Shown piece after piece: positions 47,694 through 54,503 of a stretch of 54,503 nt of DNA. Made by a program: the position numbers and the translations under genes. The stretch comes from Candidatus Aenigmatarchaeota archaeon. Lineage in GTDB: Archaea; Aenigmatarchaeota; Aenigmatarchaeia; PWEA01. Position 1 is the stretch's first letter; every line of letters starts with the position of its first letter. The notes under the pieces were generated by a model. That model was given only the letters and a program-made list of their open reading frames with translations. It searched no databases and was not told the DNA's origin. The stretch is taken from contig PWEA01000004.1 in the NCBI GenBank assembly GCA_003553905.1, positions 1 to 54,503 of the forward strand. Direction: 5' to 3'.

Positions 47694-47894
47694 ATCGCTA
47701 AAGACCTTAAAGAGAAACTGGAGAAGATGATGGATGTAAAGATCAATGAGGTAATTGAAGAAGAAGATCTCATCCGTGTAGATATAGACGAAGACCTTAT
47801 AGGTAAGGCAATCGGACCCGGTGGATCTAACGTACGTGCCACTGAGAAGGTAATTGGAAAGGAAATAGAAGTAATCAAGGAAGATGAAGAATAA
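47694..47894 (+). CDS. Small KH-domain (NusA C-terminal-like) protein, candidate AUC start
   Basis: Manual translation (I)AKDLKEKLEKMMDVKINEVIEEEDLIRVDIDEDLIGKAIGPGGSNVRATEKVIGKEIEVIKEDEE with GPGG; SD-like GGTGAT just upstream of ATC; first in-frame ATG is 47727; not in ORF track. Confidence 0.7.
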   Translation: MAKDLKEKLEKMMDVKINEVIEEEDLIRVDIDEDLIGKAIGPGGSNVRATEKVIGKEIEVIKEDEE

Positions 47895-48484
47895 TGATCT
47901 CTTGTAAGGAGGATCTCAGAAACTTCTTTATATCAGTTGTAGTTGTTTCTGGTGCTTTTACTATCCAGAACATAAGCTTCGGTTTCTTCATGATATGCTT
48001 CTCTATAGTACTACTCAGTTATCTTGCCCATGAAGCCGCACACAGAAAACTATCGCAGATAGAGGGTATGAAGAGTAAATCAAGCCTCTACGGGATAGGA
48101 ATAATAATAACATTAGCAACAGGTATACTTACCCGCGGGTTCGCTGTACTGGCCATACCCCTCCTAACAGGACTTAGAAGCACAGAAGATGGGAGGTGGC
48201 TGAGAAAAACCGAAGGTGCAAACGACAGGGAACTGGGGCTTATATCCACATCGGGTCCTCTTGTAAATCTCATAATAGCCACAGCATTTCTCGGTCTATA
48301 TTCAGTCACAAATATCTATACGCTCTGGATGGTTTCCCTTATAAACTTCTGTATCGGGATATCCAACTTGATCCCTGTGCATCCTTTCGACGGTGGAAAC
48401 ACTGTTCTATGGGGCGGATGGCTTTGGCTCACAACTATAATCACAGGATCCGTGGGTATCATAGGTCTTGTAATACTTCTCTGA
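47894..48484 (+). CDS. M50 (site-2 protease) family membrane metalloprotease
   Basis: LAHEAAHRKL (HExxH), LIPVHPFDGGN. Confidence 0.88.
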   Translation: MISCKEDLRNFFISVVVVSGAFTIQNISFGFFMICFSIVLLSYLAHEAAHRKLSQIEGMKSKSSLYGIGIIITLATGILTRGFAVLAIPLLTGLRSTEDGRWLRKTEGANDRELGLISTSGPLVNLIIATAFLGLYSVTNIYTLWMVSLINFCIGISNLIPVHPFDGGNTVLWGGWLWLTTIITGSVGIIGLVILL

Positions 48485-48527
48485 AACCGACTGATAACTT
48501 TTAAAATCCAGACAAACAATCTTAACT

Positions 48528-49814
48528 ATGCCTCTTAAAGAAATAATTATAGGGAGGGACGAAGACGACAGAAAGAAGTACGGTAAAAAGGGATCTATAT
48601 TCTTTGGAAAACATCTTGTAGGAGAAGGAGAAAACGCCAACCTAACAAACCCCGTTCACCTCGATGTTGCCAGGCCTCATGTATCACTGATATGCGGAAA
48701 ACGTGGGCAGGGTAAAAGCTACACCGGAGCTGTTATAGCCGAGGAGTTCTTTCGGCTGCCAGAAGAAATCCGACAGAACCTTTCGATGCTCATGATAGAT
48801 ACCATGGGAATATGGTGGAGCCTGAAAAACCCGAACGAAAAACAAATGGAGATGTTAAAAGACTGGGGTCTGAAACCGAAAAGCTTCGATGCAGATGTAT
48901 ACGTTCCGTTGGGATTCAAAAAGGAGTACGAAGAAGAGGATATACCATTCGATGAAACCTTCTCCATAAGAGCTTCGGAGCTGTCGACAGAAGACTGGTC
49001 ACTGGCATTTGATATACCACTCACGGAGCCGCTGGGTGTGTTACTCGAAAGGGTAATGAGAAACCTTACAGAAAAAGAAAACTATGGAATAGATGAGATA
49101 ATAGATACCATAGAAAAAGATGAAAGGGCCGGCGACGATATAAAACAGGCACTTGAAAACAGATTTTTATCCGCGGCAGAATGGGGAATATTTTCGAAGG
49201 AGGGGCTTTCAGTAGAGGATCTTCTGTCGCCTGGTAAGGTCTCGGTACTCGATGTTTCATATTTTGGGCACATGTCATCCGGATGGAGCGTCAGAGGTCT
49301 GCTTGTAGGACTTCTTTCAAGACGTATCTACAGAAAGAGGGTCGAAGCAAGAAGAAAAGAAGAGATGTCAACAATGAGGGGAAGAAAACAGATAGATGTT
49401 CCGATGACATGGATAGTGATGGATGAGGCTCATCAGTTTCTCCCGTCTGAAGGAAAAACACCCGCATCCGGTCCACTGATAACGCTTGTAAAAGAAGGAA
49501 GGCAGCCCGGTATTTCTGTATGCTTCATAACACAGCGTCCAGGTGCCATACATACAAATGCTATTTCACAGTCCGATCTTATAATATCACACAGACTTAC
49601 TGCGAGACCCGACATGGAAGCACTAAGAAATATAATGCAAACCTACATGACCTTTGATATAAAGGACTACATAAACAATCTTCCGAGAAAAAAAGGTAGT
49701 GCAATAGTTCTCGACGACAACTCGGAAAGGATATATTCTATGAAGGTAAGGCCCAGAATGTCATGGCATGCGGGTGGAACACCCGATGCATTCGAAGCAG
49801 AAGAAGAATTTTAA
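48528..49814 (+). CDS. HerA-like (DUF87) ATPase
   Basis: HVSLICGKRGQGKSYTGAVIAEE; TWIVMDEAHQFLP; ISVCFITQRPGAIH. Confidence 0.88.
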   Translation: MPLKEIIIGRDEDDRKKYGKKGSIFFGKHLVGEGENANLTNPVHLDVARPHVSLICGKRGQGKSYTGAVIAEEFFRLPEEIRQNLSMLMIDTMGIWWSLKNPNEKQMEMLKDWGLKPKSFDADVYVPLGFKKEYEEEDIPFDETFSIRASELSTEDWSLAFDIPLTEPLGVLLERVMRNLTEKENYGIDEIIDTIEKDERAGDDIKQALENRFLSAAEWGIFSKEGLSVEDLLSPGKVSVLDVSYFGHMSSGWSVRGLLVGLLSRRIYRKRVEARRKEEMSTMRGRKQIDVPMTWIVMDEAHQFLPSEGKTPASGPLITLVKEGRQPGISVCFITQRPGAIHTNAISQSDLIISHRLTARPDMEALRNIMQTYMTFDIKDYINNLPRKKGSAIVLDDNSERIYSMKVRPRMSWHAGGTPDAFEAEEEF

Positions 49815-49839
49815 AGTTCTTTAAGTTAAATCCACATGA

Positions 49840-51414
49840 TTGGTTTGCATGGACAACAACGAATACTTTGAACATAGTCTACTAAAGAAAGATGTACTCG
49901 AAAAGAGACTTTATCAGGAGACCATACTACATACTACAATAAACAACAACTCCCTCGTTGTTGTTCCCACCGGTATGGGCAAAACTATTTCGGCAGTTCT
50001 CCTGGCTGCAAACCGGTTGGACAAAAAAGGAGGGAAGATCCTTTTCCTTGCGCCAACCCGACCACTAGTAGAACAACACAAGCGTTTCTTCAACGATTTC
50101 CTTGAAATAGCAGAAGGGGATATGAAGGTTCTTACAGGCAAGGTCCGTCCCGAAAAAAGAGAAAAGGAATATAACAAAGGAATGTGTTTCTTTGCAACTC
50201 CACAGGTCGTCCAGAACGATATAATAGCCGGGAGGATACATCTCGAGGAGTTCAGTCTGGTCATATTCGATGAATGTCACCGCGCAACAGGCGACTATCC
50301 GTACAGCTTCATAGCAGAGATGTATATGAAGAAAGGAAAGGAGCCAAGAATCCTTGGTATAACTGCTTCACCCGGGGGATCAAGGGGGGATATACAGAAG
50401 GTAATAGAAAATCTTTTCATAGATGAAGTAGAGATAAGAACAGAGGATGACGAAGACGTAAAGCCATATATAGAATCGGTGAACAAAGAATGGAGAAAGG
50501 TCGAGCTACCGGAAGAGTTCAAAAAGGTCAAAAAACTTCTGGAAAAGGCCTACAGTAAAAGAATAAAAAAGTTAAGAAAGTGGGATATAGCTCCGAAATC
50601 CAACAACGTTTACAGGAAAGAACTGCTTAAGATACAGGGAAGACTTCGAAAGGAGATTTCCAAAGGAGAAAACGATAAACTCCTTTATGCAGGACTCTCA
50701 AAGTCTGCTGAAGCTATGAAAATAGGGCACGCGCTCATGCTACTGGAGACACAGGGCTCCTCGTCGCTATATCGTTATTTCAAAAGATTAAGAGAGGAAG
50801 CAAGGGAGGGTAAAACCAAGGCCGCAAAAAATGTGATGAAAGATGGTAACATAGCAACAGCCTTCAGGAAAACAAGCTCACTTTTGGAAAAGGATATGGA
50901 ACATCCAAAACTCGACGAACTGGAAAAAATAGTCAGAGATGAGATAGAAAACAAGCCCGATTCTAAGATAATAGTGTTTTCACACTACCGTGATCAAGTA
51001 GATAAAATAAGGGAAACTGTTGATGAAATCCCTGGCTGTGACCCTGTCGCTTTTATAGGCCAGGCAGGTGAAGAAGGACTCTCCCAGAATGAACAGGTAG
51101 AAATACTCCAGGGACTTGAAAAGGGAAAGCACAACACATTAATTGCAACTTCAGTGGGAGAAGAAGGACTTGACATACCAGAAGTTGATCTTGTGGTATT
51201 TTACGAACCGGTCCCCTCGGAAATCAGATCCATACAGAGAAGAGGAAGAACAGGAAGACAGAGTAGTGGAAAGGTGATAGTTCTTATAGCCAAGGACACA
51301 AGAGACGAGGCATACTACTGGATGAGTAAGCACAGAGAAAGAAAGATGAAGGAAACGTTGAAGGATATGAAATCAGAACGCGGAAAGGAACAGAGGGACC
51401 TAGAAGAATTCTGA
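49840..51414 (+). CDS. Hef/FANCM-like SF2 helicase
   Basis: VVVPTGMGKTISAVLLAANRL; FDECHRATGDYPYSFIA; IQRRGRTGRQSSGKVIVLIAKDTRDEAYYW. Confidence 0.9.
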   Translation: MVCMDNNEYFEHSLLKKDVLEKRLYQETILHTTINNNSLVVVPTGMGKTISAVLLAANRLDKKGGKILFLAPTRPLVEQHKRFFNDFLEIAEGDMKVLTGKVRPEKREKEYNKGMCFFATPQVVQNDIIAGRIHLEEFSLVIFDECHRATGDYPYSFIAEMYMKKGKEPRILGITASPGGSRGDIQKVIENLFIDEVEIRTEDDEDVKPYIESVNKEWRKVELPEEFKKVKKLLEKAYSKRIKKLRKWDIAPKSNNVYRKELLKIQGRLRKEISKGENDKLLYAGLSKSAEAMKIGHALMLLETQGSSSLYRYFKRLREEAREGKTKAAKNVMKDGNIATAFRKTSSLLEKDMEHPKLDELEKIVRDEIENKPDSKIIVFSHYRDQVDKIRETVDEIPGCDPVAFIGQAGEEGLSQNEQVEILQGLEKGKHNTLIATSVGEEGLDIPEVDLVVFYEPVPSEIRSIQRRGRTGRQSSGKVIVLIAKDTRDEAYYWMSKHRERKMKETLKDMKSERGKEQRDLEEF

Positions 51415-51467
51415 TTTCATCATACAAGGGACGAAATATTTTAAACTACATAGACAATTTTTCTACC

Positions 51468-52148
51468 ATGGAAAAACAAGAGATTCTTAACAACGATGAT
51501 CGTATACTAATATTTGCCGACAACAGAGAGTTCAGATCAAATGTAGTTAAGGAAATGGCAAGGAAGGACTGTGTTGTCAAACCAAAGCAGCTTGAAGTTG
51601 GTGACTACATACTATCCGATAGAGTGGGCGTCGAAAGGAAAACATGCAACGACTTCCTGTCTTCTGTTTTCAATAACAACATATTCAAGCAGCTGCAGGA
51701 TCTCAAAAGAACATTTGAAAAACCACTTTTAATCATCGAGGGACATGACCTCTATTCTCAGAGAGATGTCCATCCGAACTGCATACGAGGAGCTGTTTCT
51801 TCAATAGGAATAGATCTATCTATACCTATAATATGGACCGAGTCAGAAGAAGATACGGCATCTTTTCTTTACTGGATAGCGAAAAGAGAGCAACTGGAAG
51901 AAGAGAAGTCCATATCACTCAGAGGCGAGAAAAAGCCAGCGACGCTCAAGGAAAGACAGCTTTTCCTAATAGCAGGCCTTCCTGGTGTTGATAAAAAGAT
52001 GTCAAAAAGACTGTTAGAAGAATTTAGAACGCCAGAAGGTGTTTTTAATGCTAAAGAAGATGAAATGAAGAAGGTGAAAGGAATAGGCGACAAAACCGCA
52101 TCAAAGCTAAAAAAGATACTAACAAAAAGGGCAGAAAATGACGGATAA
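51468..52148 (+). CDS. XPF/ERCC4-type nuclease with tandem HhH (Hef nuclease-like)
   Basis: VERKTCNDFLSSVFNNNIFKQL (ERKxxxD); C-terminal HhH LIAGLPGVDKKMSKRLLEEF, KGIGDKTASKLK. Confidence 0.92.
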   Translation: MEKQEILNNDDRILIFADNREFRSNVVKEMARKDCVVKPKQLEVGDYILSDRVGVERKTCNDFLSSVFNNNIFKQLQDLKRTFEKPLLIIEGHDLYSQRDVHPNCIRGAVSSIGIDLSIPIIWTESEEDTASFLYWIAKREQLEEEKSISLRGEKKPATLKERQLFLIAGLPGVDKKMSKRLLEEFRTPEGVFNAKEDEMKKVKGIGDKTASKLKKILTKRAENDG

Positions 52149-53355
52149 CGAAAGGAAAGGAACTATAGTAGGCATCGACCCTGGTTCAACATCGGCAGTG
52201 GCTGTTCTAAATCTCAGAGGAAAGTTGAAGGACCTTGTATCCAGAAAGCACATGGGAAAAGTTGGGATGATAAGAACGATTTCTGAAAAGGGAAAGCCTA
52301 TACTGATAGCCACAGATAAACGAAAGATGCCTTCTACAATCGAGGATATTTCAACCGACTTCAGTGCCGAAACATTTCTACCCGAAGAAGATATACCCAT
52401 AGACAAGAAAAAAGAACTCACTGAAGAATACAACTACGACAATCTCCATGAAAGGGATGCTCTTGCTGCTGCCGTCAATGCGTACAACAGTCTTGAAAAT
52501 AAATTTGAGAACATAGAATCGAGAATGGACGAACTAAATCTACAGGATATGACTCCAAAAATAAAAGAACTTGTAGTTAAGGGAAATGCAGGTAATGTAT
52601 CAGAAGCTATTGAAATGGTAGTTGGCGAAGAAAACCAGGATTATATAGAAAAATCTCCAAGAAAACAAAGGAAATCCGCGGAAGAGCTTGAGGAAAGGAT
52701 AGACAACTACAGGAAGATAATATTAAAGGAAAGGAAGGACAGGCAAAAGATATCGGAACACAACGAAAAGCTCAAGGAGCGGGTTGATGATCTTAAAGGG
52801 AAGGTTTCTGATCTAAAGGATAAAAGGGATAGACTAGAACGGGGTATGAAAAAAGATATAATGGAAAGTCGGGAAATAAAAAAACTTGAAAGAAACCTCA
52901 GGTCAAAGGAAAAGAGAATAGAGGTCCTTGAAAATGAAAAGGCTGTTCTAAAAAAGAAGGCCAAGAAAATTAAAAGATTTGAAAAACTGAGGAAAGACAA
53001 AAAGGTTCCCTTAAGAAGAATTGACCCACTTACAGAGACTGAACTTAGAAAGGAAGATATGGATCTTTCCTTATATAACAGCATAATCATCACATCAGGC
53101 CCCATTAAAAGCCCCGAGAACGTGATAGAAGTTCTCAAAGATGTCGGGGCAAGGGCTGTCATCGGTGACTTCAAAGAAGATACGGTGGATAGTTTCATAG
53201 ATAAAGGGATAATGGTTTCCAATAAATCTGAAATAGAAGTGGATGAAGAACACGGTGTCGAATACATAGAAGCATCCAATATAGTTGATATGGAAAAAGC
53301 AAAAAGAGATAGCTTTATAGCATGGTTAAAAAGATACAGGGATGGAGATGATTGA
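52138..53355 (+). CDS. DUF460-like protein (RNase H/RuvC-like fold plus coiled coil)
   Basis: TIVGIDPGSTSAVAVLNLRGKL; HERDALAAAVNAY; long coiled coil. Confidence 0.8.
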   Translation: MTDNERKGTIVGIDPGSTSAVAVLNLRGKLKDLVSRKHMGKVGMIRTISEKGKPILIATDKRKMPSTIEDISTDFSAETFLPEEDIPIDKKKELTEEYNYDNLHERDALAAAVNAYNSLENKFENIESRMDELNLQDMTPKIKELVVKGNAGNVSEAIEMVVGEENQDYIEKSPRKQRKSAEELEERIDNYRKIILKERKDRQKISEHNEKLKERVDDLKGKVSDLKDKRDRLERGMKKDIMESREIKKLERNLRSKEKRIEVLENEKAVLKKKAKKIKRFEKLRKDKKVPLRRIDPLTETELRKEDMDLSLYNSIIITSGPIKSPENVIEVLKDVGARAVIGDFKEDTVDSFIDKGIMVSNKSEIEVDEEHGVEYIEASNIVDMEKAKRDSFIAWLKRYRDGDD

Positions 53356-53857
53356 GGAAAAACACGAAAAAATGAAGGATATAATAGTTTTCGCCATTAA
53401 ACTTTCTGTCCTGTCCCTGGTTCTTTATGCCATATCAAGAAGCTTTAATTTCTATCCATTCCAGGAGTTTACCGCACAAAGGATATATGACTTTTTGGTT
53501 CTAGTCGAAAGTTCTGCAAGTAGAGAAGGGACAAGAATAGTGATCAACGAATTTAATTTTATAATAACAGAAGACTGTACAGCGTGGAGGGGTATGTTCT
53601 TCTTTTTTGCATTGGTTGCTTCTTCGGGAAAGAGTGTTTTAGATGTATCTAAAGGCATATTAGTGGGTATACCCGTACTTTACTCGTTGAATCTCCTGAG
53701 AATAGTTGCTTTGATGTTTACACTTCCAATAGCTGGGCCAGCATACTACGATGTACTCCATGGAGCCCTTTGGCAAACAACTATGATACTTTTCGTGTTT
53801 TTTCTGTGGATAATGTGGACAAAAAGGACAAATTTTTTAACAAGGGAAAATAACTGA
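53342..53857 (+). CDS. Exosortase/archaeosortase family membrane protein
   Basis: ITEDCTAWRGMFFFFALVAS (Cys), YSLNLLRIVALM (Arg), YDVLHGALW (His), polytopic. Confidence 0.72.
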   Translation: MEMIEEKHEKMKDIIVFAIKLSVLSLVLYAISRSFNFYPFQEFTAQRIYDFLVLVESSASREGTRIVINEFNFIITEDCTAWRGMFFFFALVASSGKSVLDVSKGILVGIPVLYSLNLLRIVALMFTLPIAGPAYYDVLHGALWQTTMILFVFFLWIMWTKRTNFLTRENN

Positions 53858-53863
53858 TTAACT

Positions 53864-54503
53864 ATGCCTAAAGAAAAGAACGATGAAAAGATAGTTGAAA
53901 AACTAGAAAATATTGAAGCCAAGATGTCCCATCTTGAAGACAGAGTTCTTACAAATGAACTTGATTTCCAAGAACTGAGGAGCGAAGTACAGGGCAGAAA
54001 GGATGCACCTACACCGGGAGCATTGAAGGACCATCTGGAAGAAATGGAACAAAGGCTTGAAGAAGATCTTGACGATGTTGAAAGATGGAAAGATGGTTTC
54101 GAAAATATAACAGAAAAACTGGAAGAAATCAAAAAGGAGAACAAGGAACTAAGAAATATTATAAAAAGTACTGGAGGCGGTGAGTTACCAAAGTCCTCTG
54201 AAGAAGCAGTCAAAAAGCTGAATAAACTCGAAGAGAGGTTGTCTTCACTGGAAGGACTGGAAGAGCTAGATGATGTCGAAGACCTAAAGAAAAAAACGGA
54301 TGACGCCCTATCAAAAATAGAAGAAACAAAAAACCGTTTAGAGAAACTGGAAAATAAAACAAAGGGGACCGTCTCAGACGAGGATATAGAAGAGAATATA
54401 TCGATGATAGAAAACCTGGAGGGGAGGTTGGAAGAACTTCAGTCCGAGGAGAGTGAACTGAGGGAAAGTCTGGAAGATGTTAAGAACAGTGTGACTTCCG
54501 AAG
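53864..54503 (+). CDS. Coiled-coil protein, truncated at window end
   Basis: ATG at 53864, open to window edge; MPKEKNDEKIVEKLENIEAKMSHLEDRV... Confidence 0.7.
   Translation, partial: MPKEKNDEKIVEKLENIEAKMSHLEDRVLTNELDFQELRSEVQGRKDAPTPGALKDHLEEMEQRLEEDLDDVERWKDGFENITEKLEEIKKENKELRNIIKSTGGGELPKSSEEAVKKLNKLEERLSSLEGLEELDDVEDLKKKTDDALSKIEETKNRLEKLENKTKGTVSDEDIEENISMIENLEGRLEELQSEESELRESLEDVKNSVTSE

Noticed and set aside
47174-47878. 234-aa minus-strand ORF
   Set aside because: Antisense shadow of TraB and the KH gene; Ser/Ile/Thr-rich with no domain.
1-54503. CRISPR arrays, transposons, integrons, prophage
   Set aside because: No spaced direct repeats, transposase, integrase or phage structural genes recognised.

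Overview
Gene-dense archaeal chromosome segment with short intergenic gaps, TATA-type promoters and many ATGA or short overlaps. The gene content is archaeal informational (CDC48, RadB, ABCE1, eS1, uS15, XPD-like helicase, Hef-like proteins, HerA-like ATPase, Bud32, TrmB, SRP RNA). Lineage cannot be fixed without a search; an uncultured DPANN- or Euryarchaeota-like genome is plausible. No CRISPR array, IS element, prophage or rRNA operon was recognised. Main items: (1) a near-contiguous minus-strand operon (about 32.5-39.3 kb) that appears to encode the whole lower part of the archaeal 'modified' mevalonate route (MVK, UbiD-like decarboxylase, AcnX large and small subunits, UbiX, IPK), with an HD hydrolase and deoxyhypusine synthase embedded; (2) an archaeal SRP (7S) RNA gene with a non-GNAR (UGGC) helix-8 tetraloop, misread by the ORF track as the start of a protease gene; (3) an unidentified ~222-nt structured RNA candidate at 25062-25283 with an 8-bp closing helix, a perfect H-type pseudoknot and its own TATA box; (4) a 521-aa protein with an ADP-ribosyltransferase-like C-terminus, whose promoter shares an exact 18-bp element at identical TATA spacing with the promoter of a nucleotidyltransferase/zinc-finger gene 12 kb away; (5) two small genes missed by the ORF track that seem to need a non-canonical AUC start; (6) a split Hef (separate helicase and nuclease polypeptides) in a HerA/Hef/DUF460/exosortase-like cluster. 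All protein assignments are by reading motifs; no database search was run.
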